A program made the translations under genes and the position numbers. A stretch of DNA of 64,000 nucleotides from Hyaloperonospora brassicae (taxonomy: Eukaryota > Oomycota > Peronosporomycetes > Peronosporales > Peronosporaceae): assembly GCA_947650285.1 (NCBI GenBank), contig CANTFL010000167.1:124001-188000 (forward strand). The letters run 5' to 3'. This document shows, one piece after another, positions 46,252-57,610 of the stretch (its first letter is position 1; each line of letters starts with the position of its first letter). The notes below the pieces were generated by a model, which was given only the letters and a program-made list of their open reading frames with translations, made no database searches and had not been told where the DNA came from.

Positions 46252-47232
46252 ATGCGCCGCTTGGGCGTCCCTCTGCTATACGTGCTCGTTATGCTCACGA
46301 CTATGCAGGCGAAAGCTGACGCGATCACGGGCACGATAGCCTCGACAGGGGCGGCACCCGACACTGCACCGTTGGCTACGACCCATGACAAAGTTGCTAC
46401 CAGAAGGATTCGAAGCCCCGACATACTGGAAGAGAGAGCACTGCCCGTTCCTCCTAATGTGTTGCCCGAATCCATCCCGCCGACCATTAAGTCGCTGACA
46501 AGGTCCTGGTTCGAGTCACTGCGGCCGATGATCAAGAACAGCCTTCCTTCGTTTACCACCTTCGAGTCCGGTCCGACAAAGTTGAGAAACTTTGTCAGGT
46601 CGTTGTGGCAACGACTGTCGAACAGTGTTTGCGTTCGGTATTGGCTCTATAGAGGAGAAACTGTGGATAGCGTTTTTAGGCGACTGGGGCTCGACACTGG
46701 ACTGGACAAAATTGCGTACAGTCCAAAGTTTTACACTTGGGTTACGTTCGTCAACCTCTACAACCTGCACAACCCAAACAACAAGATGTTAATGATGCCG
46801 ATACTCTCATACACGTACTCGGATTTGGCAGTGGCAAGGATGATTGAAGCAGCAGGCGACACTTCACTGGAACGTGCGCTGGCATATCGACTGGCTTGGG
46901 AACAGAAACTGTATTGGGGCGATACGAAAAAGTCTGGACTCGACGTGTTCGTGCTGCTCGAGCTCCACGAGGGAGGGCAAAACATATTTGAGCGTCCCGT
47001 GCTCAATCGATGGTATATGTACATGAAGTGGGCGTATGGTGAGAATGCCAACTTGAACATGGCATTGGTGTTGACAAAGCAGTACAACCGGAGCGCGTTG
47101 GGTAAGATGTTCATAACCGCTCAGCCACAAGGCGGGTTTCGAAAAGTGCAGTGCGTGAAACTGGAAACGGCGGTCGGCAAGTACCTGCTCGCGCTCAGCC
47201 ACCAGGCGGGTTTCAAAAAGTCTAGCGCGTGA
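46252..47232 (+). CDS. Putative secreted RxLR-like WY effector, C terminus altered
   Basis: Likely host-translocated effector of a plant-associated oomycete. 326 aa from the ATG at 46252; the frame is open upstream, but this ATG starts a textbook signal peptide (MRRLGVPLLYVLVMLTTMQA, residues 1-~24). RRIR at 51-54 replaces canonical RxLR and is followed by LEER at 59-62. The body (~95-310) is helical with WY-type features: VFRRLGLDTGLDKIAYSPKF, then YTWVTFVNLYN and MIEAAGDTSLERALAYRLAW. Low Cys count fits the class. A 74-bp tandem duplication (47131-47278) shifts the frame and ends the protein early, while homologous coding sequence continues to 47438. The target is unknown. It is single-exon, as is usual for the class. 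Confidence 0.75.
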   Translation: MRRLGVPLLYVLVMLTTMQAKADAITGTIASTGAAPDTAPLATTHDKVATRRIRSPDILEERALPVPPNVLPESIPPTIKSLTRSWFESLRPMIKNSLPSFTTFESGPTKLRNFVRSLWQRLSNSVCVRYWLYRGETVDSVFRRLGLDTGLDKIAYSPKFYTWVTFVNLYNLHNPNNKMLMMPILSYTYSDLAVARMIEAAGDTSLERALAYRLAWEQKLYWGDTKKSGLDVFVLLELHEGGQNIFERPVLNRWYMYMKWAYGENANLNMALVLTKQYNRSALGKMFITAQPQGGFRKVQCVKLETAVGKYLLALSHQAGFKKSSA

Positions 47233-47278
47233 AACTTGAAACGGCGGTCGCCAAGTACCTACTCGCGCTCGACTACTT
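47131..47278. repeat. 74-bp tandem duplication inside the effector gene
   Basis: Unit 1 starts at 47131 and unit 2 at 47205, both with GGCGGGTTTC. They match over about 66 bp with roughly seven differences. As 74 is not a multiple of three, the second unit is read in another frame and gives TGA at 47230-47232. Confidence 0.9.
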
Positions 47279-47438
47279 TCAGTTGTGCAGGAGGTGCTTG
47301 TTGCGTTGTTTGCTGGAAAAATGCACGTCAAACAGTAGACGGACTGGAGCAACAGGAAGTCAAGACGTCCACGAAGCGCTGCGTAAGATGATGGAGTGTG
47401 CGAAGGAGACGATGTATCCAGCCAAAATGAAGCTCTGA
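47229..47438 (+). pseudogene. Stranded 3' end of the effector reading frame
   Basis: Open for 69 codons in the frame that unit 1 of the duplication uses, so it looks like the former C-terminal part of the effector. It is Cys-, Arg- and Lys-rich (LCRRCLLRCLLEKC) and is not expected to be translated from the present main frame. Confidence 0.6.
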
Positions 47439-47639
47439 TCGGCCGTCACTTTTTTCTCGCATCTCCATCGCCATAGATCGCAACATGTTGTTCAGTTTCT
47501 CCCTTGACAACGTCTCCACGACATACGTCATCTGCTCGTGTCGATTTTGCAGCCCAAGTGACTTCTAAGCAGCCTTGTTGTCGACAGCACTCAAAAGCTG
47601 TGCCACTTTTGCATGTTTCAGTCTCTTTGTCCGTTTTGG

Positions 47640-47850
47640 GCAGCGCTGCAACAGATTAGGTCAAAGGAGAGAGGCGAGACGACAGCCAGTGAGACATACA
47701 ATGGTAGCAAGTGAGTTAAGTATACATTTTTGGCCGTTTTGGGCCCAATGATAACATACTAAATACTTTATAGCTATCACCGTGCCTCTATTGAATCGTT
47801 TGTTTTGCAGCTATGATTAAGTCTGGCATAATACTGTAAGAAACCATGAG
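47640..47850 (-). repeat. Unclassified repeat, copy 3
   Basis: Same orientation as copy 1. On the plus strand it shares AGCAAGTGAGTTAAGTATAC, TGGCC.TTTTGGGCCCAATG and CACCGTGCCTCT with the others, and TGCAGC.TTGATTAAG with copy 2. The following 330 bp to 48,180 hold nothing recognisable. Confidence 0.7.
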
Positions 47851-48179
47851 CGAGTGATATTCCACTAAGTTATTCTACTGCAGGCATGATCTGTTTAAGT
47901 TGACGTTGATTGGTGATGGAGTTTACGGGCAAGTCAAACCTGCTGCTGTCGATACACACAGGTTTTTGGAAAAGAAATTTACTCCCAAGGACATCATGGT
48001 CTTGCTACCCGTACTCCCTCCTTTCACAAGAACTCAAGAATGCTTCTAAATGATTGCTGATCGCGGAAGAGGTGGCCGGAAAGATAGTGAGTGAGAAGGT
48101 GAGGTATATTTAGGTACGCGAACGACCCGCTCTATGCTGTCGACCAGCAACAAATTCTTTTTGTGTAGAATCCTCACTT

Positions 48180-51100
48180 TATATACTAGGGTAGATCTAG
48201 TCCTCTAACATCCAAGCGGCCATGAGCAAGGTGTTGTCTCGAGATGGCCTGACCCCTCGCAGTCGTTGCGTAGCTCTGGAGCTCAAGTTGTTCGGCTTGA
48301 GAAGTCTCCAGCCAATGGTTGACATCATTGTAGAGGAATCGCGTAGCTTCAGTGACGACACGGCGACCCAAGGGTCCATGTACTTGAACGGAAGCACAGG
48401 TGTCCATAGCGATGTTGGCTAGTCGATCTTCCATCTTGTTGTAGTATCGATATTGATACCCCCAGCCGACGACGGCGATATTGTGTACTAAGGCTCGTGC
48501 CTCCCAAAATAACAAAGGCAGATGTGGCTTGTGAGGAGAACGATGAGTTCGACGTTGAGAAAGCACTAGAGCGCTGCCCTCCAGACGATATGAAAAGATG
48601 AATCGCCACTTGATTTTGCCTTGCGAAGATCATTCACCAGCCCCCGGTATTCAGCGACACTGCTCGTAGTGTGGACGAAACTGTATGACATACTTGCAAC
48701 CCAAATGATGCACGCGGTGTGCGAGGGACTATGAATCTCGAAAAGTACAGATCCTGTTGGAAGTGCGAGTTGCACTTGGATCGACTCCAGATATTTGACC
48801 TACACTAGAGCTTACATGGAATGTTTTTAGGGTTATAGGTGTTGTATTAGGCAACACAAAGATATAGGTTGGGTAATTCTCACTTATGCTTTGACTAGCC
48901 ACTGACGAGGCCCCTGGTGGGGGGCGAAACGCGTCTGGCGCGCGTTATAATACAGGTCATGTCATTCACTTAATGTTCACTTTCTAACAGATCCAGCTCC
49001 GCCGGTCAGAGAATTCCTAGCGATTCCCCGTCGAAGTATAGGAGATAGGAAATACCGGAGGTACTGGCACTGGGCAGCAGCCGCAATGTCATTGGTTCGG
49101 CAAAGCAGAGGAGATAGGCAGCAAGAGCTGATCGGACTTGTGCAAAAAAGTAGTACATCTTGTGCACCAGCAGTCCGGTACATCGAGCTCCAAAATATTG
49201 TTGGCGAAAGGCGGGCATGAGTTTTTGCCCTGGCAACGTGTACCTCGTGAAAAAGATTTGGGTCTTCCATGCGGCGGGAGGGCTCGATCCATATGAGATG
49301 TATCGTTGTCGAAACAGCTAAAAGGCCGGAGCTTCTGGGCTACTGGGAGTTCCACACTTTTCGGGTTAGACGGAACTTCAGCCGGGTTACATAAAACTGT
49401 GATAGCTTCCCAAGCAGCATTTGGATAACTTAGCAAGTTCGTATCAAACAATCGCACGAGTCGTTCCGCCGCCGGTAGGACCCGAAACGTTGCTATCTAG
49501 AGAATAGATGGTCCCGATGTCATTGGGCACGGGGGAAGTCCAAAATACACGATGACATGGCGGGTTAAATGGTTGCACACCCCGGTACGATAAACGAAAG
49601 ATCTTGTGCCGCCCAGTTCCAGAGTGAAAAGCTGGTACTTTTTAGCCAATAAAATGTTTAGGCACATTTTGAAAAAGACGCTCGTATTTAACGAAGGTCT
49701 TTCCACTCAATCAGATCGGTAACGTCGGAAAGCATTAGGAACTCGGGCTTTGCTGCACGCTCATTCCGAAGCCGTTGCCCTTCATGGCGTTACCAATCAA
49801 GACAATCTTGTTAAGCTTTCTTCGCTGCACCGCAAACTTCTTGACCCTGCCTAGAGTCGCAAGATGTCGTAAGCATCGAATGTGCTCCAAAGAGCACAGG
49901 GGATCCACAAGTCACGGAAGCAGCGCTATCACACGCAACCATCGATCTGAAGGGAGTCGACCCACACGACATGCTTGTGTCGAAGTGAGATAGCGATGTA
50001 CCTTCGCGGAGTACGCGATTAAAGCGCCTATTTCAATAGCACGATCTAAGAGCGACAATAATTTATAAAGGAGGTTGATGTAGAAGGACCCGATGTGTGG
50101 GCGCTTCGCTGCCAGCTGAGCAGCCTTGTCGAATATGGGTAAAAACCTCGTCTCCCCACGCTGACCCGGCATCATTGTAAGGTATCACCAAGATAGTCTT
50201 GAGCCGCGCAAAGTCTGCACCGTCTCAATTGTACGGTTTGCCGCGGCTATCCCGGAACCATGACACATCTTTCATCTGAGCATATGCAAGCCATCTTGTG
50301 TCGAATTGACCCGATGCCGCAAATTAGGCTTTCACTCCGGTCAGCATGTGGTCATCAAGTGCCTCTCGAATATCAATTGTGACACTACCATCGTCATCGT
50401 AGACTATCTCGGATCTATATGTAAAAAGTAAGGCGCGTCGTCAGACTTCTCTCACCTCATCTTGACGGGCGTGCCGAGCCTCATATATGCCAACAATTTC
50501 AGTTCCGGTCAACCAGAGAGACGGCCGTTATCGAGAATGCGTTTCTTCAGTCCAACGAGGCAATATGTAAGCAGGCCGCGAAGCATAATAACGCCAGAGG
50601 ATGTCGCCGATCAGTAACTCTCGTGGAAGCAGTCGCCACTCACTGTTCAACCGTCTTTGCTGCTACTGTTCGATTTTCAGTTCGAATACATGACACGGAA
50701 AGTCCACCCTGTTGGATAGAAACTGTATCCATCGCTGCGGGTACCCAATGTTTAGACTGTTTACTATCGCGGTCCCCCATTCAAAATTTAAGACCAAGCC
50801 GTGCAAACGTGTAAATATGGCATGATGAGGTCATCAGTGACGCGCTAGTAATGTTATATTGGGTACCGCAATGTCATTAGAACGACATACCCGCTGGTGA
50901 ACTGTGTGGGCTTTACCTTGGCTACGACGGGCCGACAGCATAACTATCGAAACACTTATTCCAGTTCTCGTCCACGTGGTCACTTCGTCCCACTACCACA
51001 CCAAGGTACTGACAACTCGCTAGGAGCAATCAAAGTGGGTCCTTGGGCGCCGAGTGGAAGGATTGACTCGTGAAAGTCGATCTCAATGATCTTAGAATTG

Positions 51101-53350
51101 ACTTGATACATAAGAAGACTTGAGACAATATTATAGACCTCCGGAACATCGACAACATGATTCACGATTGATCGATCGCGCAGTTGGACAGCCGTGTCGT
51201 CGGCATATGCCGATACTTTGAACTCAGACGCTCGCCCATTACACGTAAGTGTCACTACGCGGACATCCGCCTTCTGTAGCTCCCGATAGGCACTATCAAG
51301 GGTCAAAATAAATAGAAGTAGGGCAAGAGGTCACCCTTTTCGGATACTACAACGAACAGGGAGGCGACTGGATTGATATCCATTTACTGTAAATTAGCAA
51401 GCCATATTGCGATGTAACGCATCAACAACCAATGAAGAACCGGGGAAAAACTTCAAGCCATATCAGCACCGAATTCGGAATGGGAGCTGTAGCTTGTCGT
51501 AAGCTTTAGCAAAATCGAGAAGAATAGCGATTATTCTTTGTAGATAGGGGTCGTTAACCGCTACTTAACGTACAGCATCAAAACTAGCATTTGCTGTATA
51601 AATCGATCGCTTTGAGGCAAAATGAACTTGGGTTGGTAGAATTGTCTGTGATAGCATAGGCCGCACTGGAAATTAAATAATCTTCGTAGATAAATTGTAG
51701 TCGCTGTTATAAAGCGCAATAGGGCTATGACGCAGCGGCAAAGCTGAAGCCGCTGTTAATTTCAAACACTGGATGTGTAACTCTCCGAACGACGACGGAA
51801 ATACCATGCATACAATCCATCACGTATACAAGATCACTAGAATTGGAGCTATTTTGTCAGCGTAGTCGTGTTAAGAGGTGTTGTCTATATTTTTCGAACT
51901 CGATGCCTTTCGACGCTTGAGCCTCTTCAAAGCCGCACTCACAATTTTCATGGACACGACCGCCGTGACAGTAGATCGTCGAATTTGATCCGGTTGAGAG
52001 GCCTTTCCATTAAATGCGGCGTCTCATCGGAAAAATTGATCGAACGAAGCATAATTGGACCCCACCCTTCCACCATCTCTTCATCCAGCTCATGCAACCG
52101 AGTAGAACCGTATGATGCCTTTCCACCAAGAGATATCATCGCATTGTCCTGAAACTTTGTCGATACTCGAGCGCAATGCCTCGTATTGAAGCTCCCGGAC
52201 AGTACGTGTGATGTGTGAAAGCTGCTCTATCTTGGTTCTCTGCCATAATTGGCGACATTCCGCATCGGTTTGAAGATGGTTCTCCGGAGAATCAACTCCG
52301 ACAGACTTCTCGCAGATCTCGATCACCGTTGGGTTAGCATCTGCATCTCGCGTCTCGAGTAGCGTCGCGTCGAGCCGGATATGTAATCGACGTAGACGCT
52401 TCTGGTAAAGATTTGTCAAACCCTGACGGGGTTTCCTGGTATCACGGAAGGGTCTTTACTCAATTGTGTCTTCCACACGTCTCATCCGGCTAGTCTGCGA
52501 GCCGTAGCAACGTCCGCCATCAGAAGCAAATTGGCCTACTCGACGACGCTTAATGCAATGCCGAGGGCAGAAAGCATTGCAATATTGGCAGCAGCTTTTG
52601 CACAACCGGGCACTGGACATACTCGCCGAGGTCTAAGCACGCGTAATACATGGTGAAGATCTCCGATACGAATTGTAGTTTCATTTTGATCCGCTGCTGG
52701 TCCGGACACTGACAGGTCTACGGCACGAATCCAGTCTGTATCATGCGCACTTACGTACCACCTATACAGGCGAGAACTGGCTGAACCACGTCCGAGGAGC
52801 GTGTAGGAGTAAGTGTGCGCCGCCGTATTAACGACTAAAACTACCCGCTCTTCCTCCACCCGCTCCAGCTCATATTCGAGTACATTGCTCTAATTCACCC
52901 GTGCAAGAAGCCTACGCAGCGCTAGAGAATCATGTCTTCCGGATGGTGAGGGGAACGAACGGTCGAGACGTGGGATTAACGTGCAGTTAATATCACCTCC
53001 CATCAGTAGCAGACCGCTATGTTCCGCTGCCTAGTGGCGAAGCGTCTTAAAGTCATTCTTTTCATGCTAGTCAGATGGTGCATACACGTTGACGACGAGG
53101 ATCAATTTCCCTGTAAGATTAATGCTATCTCTCATCCAGTGCTGCGTTTAAAAATCCTAGTACCAAGATTTTATCTCTGTAATCGACGAATACAGATTAA
53201 TTTGGATAGCTACACCCACGGGCCTCTCCAGAATCTGTCCACATCGTGTGTCCGGATTTTTACATTAATATCGAGGTATGGTGGCACAGCTTGTTCAGAG
53301 TCACTTTCTCGCCTGTAGTGGCTAGATTTTACTAATTAAACATCAAGTCA
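48180..53350 (-). pseudogene. Non-LTR retrotransposon (LINE) remnant: EN-RT-RNase H
   Basis: Minus-strand LINE debris in normal order. The endonuclease shows ILVVNVYAPSD (~53,110), LLLMGGDINC (~53,000) and HTYSYTLLGRGSASSRLYRW (~52,810). RT shows a RxG-type block with PLALLLFIL (~51,330) and KVSAYADDTAVQLRD (~51,210), i.e. the Y-A-D-D active site. A Cys/His-poor region follows, then RNase H at ~48,775-48,400 (WVASMSYSFVHTTSSVAEYR, then YYNKMEDRLANIAMDT). Many stops and indels make it non-functional. A short opposite-strand insertion carrying a hammerhead-like motif lies at ~48,830-48,980. No poly(A) tail was identified on the left. Confidence 0.82.
48898..48939 (+). ncRNA. Candidate type I hammerhead ribozyme
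   Basis: The catalytic core is complete. Stem I strand GCCA (48898-48901), core CUGACGA (48902-48908), stem II 48909-48925 (outer G-C, one G-G mismatch, four C-G pairs, loop UGGUG), then GAAA (48926-48929). A minimal stem III follows (AC...GU with a two-base loop) and a GUC cleavage triplet (48933-48935). The strand after the cut, UGGC (48936-48939), pairs fully with GCCA. A distal stem I helix, UGAC (48892-48895) with GUCA (48956-48959), is possible. The very short stem III resembles hammerheads known from Penelope-like elements and retrozymes. Activity is not shown. Confidence 0.72.
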
Positions 53351-56300
53351 AGTGCCATCGATTTCTTGCGTTGACTAAAGTGTCCAAATCAACCCGCGAA
53401 GATATCTGGGTGTTTTCGAAATCCTGCAATGTTTTGCGAGTGGGACCGGTGCTGTTTTCGAGTAGCCGACAGGCAGCATGTAGAACCGGTCGATGTTGAC
53501 GGCGGGGTATAGTATATCGGTGACTCAAGAAATTTATCCCCGCAGATGTAACGGAGAAGTAAGGCTAAACCGCATTTCGTGTCGACACGTGTTGGCATAC
53601 CATCCGCTCGGCGGTGTGATTAGTATCGCGTTTACGGTACACGCCCGTCGCGCGCGATTAGGTAAAGAACGGGTTGCCAATCGGCAGGTTTGCTAAGAGC
53701 ACCGCGTACTGCCCCGCGTACGACGTAGAAGGTATGATAGAGGTCTGCTTTGATCTGCCGTATTGCTACATATTTCTCGTTCTCCACAGGCTCGAGCACT
53801 GGCATTTGAACACAAAACACATTTATCACGGCCCAGTGATCAGATTCCGATAGTGGCTCGACGACTGTTGCGCTTGACAACTTCTGTTGTTACTGGCTGA
53901 CAAGTCTCGTCGTTTAATGAAATCGATTGTTTTTTTACCGGATTTGCCCGCGCTGACCTTCAGACGTCGCAACCCAACCCGTGCACATTCTACAAAGACA
54001 GTCGTGTGTGTGGCTGACATGGGGGCGAATAAGCGCAATCTGGAACTCGATATTTATCGAGTGACCAAAGACACGCACGGGTTCCCCGGTCATGGAATCG
54101 AGATAAGGAACCGGAAAAGGTAGAACATTGACAATCGCCTCGAGCTTCAATACAAAGGAAGTGGTCCAGGATATCTGACTTTCGGGCCAACTGGCCTTAT
54201 AGCGGGAACTATAAACTTCCTATTGCGCGTGCTCGCCCATTGGCTAAACACTGCCTTATTTGCAGAATTTGTTTTGTGTTCTCCGGCACTGCCGCAGCCA
54301 CCAATGCAGCCGACGCAGCATCTGACACTTTGTGAGATCTAATGGCGAGTAATGGCTATGCGTGTGTATCAGGTGTGCGCCTGTTTTCCATCGGCGACAA
54401 TACGGCCACCATCACAAGCGGAGCATTATATAATTGGGAAATTATGGAACCTGAATAATTAAAATAGGAACATGGGACATTGGAATAGGAAATTTTTATC
54501 CCCTTCATTACATAAAGAAAGATAGAACTCGTCCTCAATAGCCTTAGCTAAACAGGCGGGTTGGGAACACTGGTGGCGCAAAGTAAATATGTTATATCAC
54601 CTCCACTCAGAGCATCAAGATTCATGGTATTATCAAAGGTGACATTACTCTCTATCATCGGGACGTCAAGATCGTGCGTATACGAAGATTCGGATACGAG
54701 TTACCCGTCGGCGCCATGTACACTGGCGCCGGATCTTGAATTTCGCCATTTTGGGGGACTGGTCCAAAAGTTGGCTCGTTACTGACATAAGTGCATTCCA
54801 TTTTCCACGGACATTGATGTCATTAGGATCTGTATTGTAGAGCGATTGTGTTACCCGATTTGTTCGGCTGTAGCGTTTGGCATTTCGGCCGGATATTGGT
54901 TATTTTTTATACTCGTCTTCACCCTTTCGCGCTTGATGTTTGTCGGGTGCAAGCTTTGCACAGCGTCGTACCTTCGTCTTCAGTTTGGTCGTGGTAGTCG
55001 TTAGGTTTGCCGTGCTGGCTGTAGCCGACACATTGGAGGCAAGGTATTCATACTTCAAAGACGTCAGAGCCTCAGTCGGTTCATCGGTAGAGGGAGAACA
55101 GTCGACCTCCGCATCCTCACGAGCGAGATTCACTTCTACCGCGCGAATCCGAGCCTCGAAGTAGCAGCCTTTCTTAGTTTCGGCTAAAATCTATTTCTCC
55201 TCTGCCCATATTATGACCATATCAACCGAATTCTGATCATCATATATATCTATGTGATCATGCGCGAAAGCCATCTCAATGAGAGAGACAGAGGTTACCG
55301 AGTTAGGACTACCACTTTCTGCCTTGTATTTCCAGTGCATCCGATTTGTCGCTCTTCAGGAGCTGGTCTATCGCAAAAAAATCCTCTGTGCGCCGCTATG
55401 CTGCCTTCGAAGAGTCGGTAGGCTTCAACGGCGGATCAGATGTGGGCGAAATTCCATTCGTTTGCACCTTAGCTTTAACGTGAGTTTTCAGTTGATCTGC
55501 TCCGGTATCTTTTTCGTTCTGTCGGATAGAGGGATTTAAACCTTATTGAGTCATTTTAAGGGATCGATTGTGTATAAGAGGATGCTTTCGAGGACTTAGA
55601 TCGACGTGGAGGACGTTCTGTGTCAACCGGTGGCTTCCCCGATGTCGTCAAAAGCTGACGCGAGACCTAGGGTTTCTTTGTGGTGATGGGGGTCAAACCA
55701 CCCTTCAGTTGAAAGACCCGTGGAAAGCGTGGCACCTCGGACATTCTAGTTGTATAAAAAGAGCCACAGCGAAGGCGGAATACGTTTGACGGACCTGCGA
55801 AGGAGCTTAATAACCTTGGTTATCAACGGACATTTGCGCACTTGGCTTGCAGGTTGGCCGTAGTCGCATTATGAGTCGCCAGAATAGCTACATGCTTCAA
55901 GCGACCGACGACGTTGAGGTGGTTAAAGGAAAAGCCACTTACCGAGCGGGACGAATCTTACATGTCAATGAACTCGCGGTGATGCTCGTAGAGGTTGGTA
56001 CCATGCCTAGCATCATATTTGGCACTTAAATAGTACGGCGAGTAGCAGGAAAAACTTGGTACCCTCCGCTGGAAATACCGGTGTTGATAAAAAATGCGGG
56101 ACGGATCGAACGACGAAATGTGTGTCACCAACACAAGCTATTCGGGACATGATGCAGTGCCAAAGGTCTCCACGAAGAAATTTAAGTCATATGTCTCGGA
56201 CTCGATGAGACACCCAAGGGTCACCGATGTCACCGCACATATAACGCTTGCCGAAAGGAGTGCTTACACTGTACTGGAAGCCACATCGTGGCGATAATTT

Positions 56301-56429
56301 GCACTACATTGAATACAGTTGCGACCAATCAAATTTGCCGAGGGAGAGGGTGCCGACACATCTTTCATTTTTATGATATCTAATAGGGTATACTAGTTAG
56401 TCAAATCTGTTCACTCACAGTCTCAACGT
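53351..56429. other. Degraded repeat DNA without defined elements
   Basis: 3 kb of short broken frames. A minus-strand Thr/Lys-rich frame (55133-54900) and plus-strand frames at 55,568-56,297 look like former coding sequence but match no family I recognise. 53,631-53,880 (-) may still belong to the 5' part of the LINE. Confidence 0.4.
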
Positions 56430-56992
56430 ACAAACACAACAATCGACGAGTTAAGTCGGCGACACGGCTAGTATATTGGGATAAACTCCTACGCGGTTCG
56501 CTCCTTCGGTTTCAGTTGTGACTTTCGACTAACTGATTCCTTACAACCAATTCCTTCAGAGGTCTGCCTAAGCTCATCAGCCTCCAAACCTCTCTATTCC
56601 TGTGGATTCACTTCAACGGGTGGAAGACGAGGCTTAAGCGTTTTGACAGGTCACCGGGCGCAGTGCACGTCCGACTGGAAGCGTATCAGTGCCCTCAGCT
56701 GAGACCCACCGGCTCGTCACTTAGGTAAGTTTTCGTAAAACAAGGTCTTATGTTCAAGGCTATCCGGCTCTTCGTTGACAAGTCAACAACGGTGACTTTG
56801 CTGAGGTTTACCAGCTCGTCGACGAAGAGGCTCCTTTTTTCGCTAGTTGCGAGCGCCGCCCAATCCGGGCTTTCCTACATCTTGGCTCTACCTGTCGATA
56901 ATTCTATAAGCTATGCCTGTCGAGGTTCGACGGCAGGCATAATATAGCCCACACAGAGACCGTGGGTGTACGCGTGTCTTGGGCTCAGAAAA
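56430..56992 (-). repeat. LTR-like repeat, copy 3 (inverted)
   Basis: Reverse complement of the 31-kb and 32-kb copies. On the plus strand it reads GCCTGTCGAGGTTCGACGGC, TAGCCCACACAGAGACCGTG and CGCGTGTCTTGGGCTC (start of the repeat, ~56,975-56,992). It lacks the expanded 48-bp array and is closest to copy 2 in layout. The next 340 bp have no recognised feature. Confidence 0.72.
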
Positions 56993-57334
56993 TTCTGCAC
57001 TGTATTGGTGTATCTCTACACTATATCTAAGAGCCAATTTGAATGGCTCTCTGTTATTATCTAGTCCTCATACAAAATAATGATGAATCAGTCGTCCGAT
57101 CTTCTCGCATTCTGCCGAGTAAACAGAGTTCGCTGACGCTGAGTTGCTGACACTAACGCTTTTGAGACTCGAGTCGCCCCAACTTCAGTCACTTATCTCC
57201 TCAATGATATCAAGAGATTAAATTTCCATACACCACAACTGACCCAGTCGCGATACGAACCTAGCTCGCGAGGGTCTCGACCATTATCTTCGTCGCCACC
57301 TTTGTTCGTTATTCCTGGCCGTTCTCGCTGCACC

Positions 57335-57610
57335 ATGGTACGAACCGCCATACTTTTACTCTCCTTCCTTATCTTTGTGGCAGTTGACTTGTGCTCTGGT
57401 ACATGTTATGTTCTCCGTTGTCTTTTTCAGTCTAATGAAGACCCACGATCGACGACTCACAAGACACGATTTGGATCTGATCCGCCGCCGTCATCTACGC
57501 TTGCTTGGTCTGCTCCGTCGGTAGTCGGCGGAGCAACGCGTGACCTGGAACCATCTTCGTCGTCGACTACATCCGTGGTTGAGTCGTCGAGCTTGGACGG
57601 TGTGCTGTAA
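57335..57610 (+). CDS. Small ORF with signal-peptide-like N terminus (doubtful)
   Basis: 91 codons beginning MVRTAILLLSFLIFVAVDLC, a good hydrophobic signal-like segment, then a Ser/Thr/Pro-rich tail with no Cys framework or effector motif. It sits in transposon debris next to an LTR-like repeat, so it may be a chance frame or part of a gag remnant. Reported because its start is unusually signal-like. Confidence 0.25.
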   Translation: MVRTAILLLSFLIFVAVDLCSGTCYVLRCLFQSNEDPRSTTHKTRFGSDPPPSSTLAWSAPSVVGGATRDLEPSSSSTTSVVESSSLDGVL

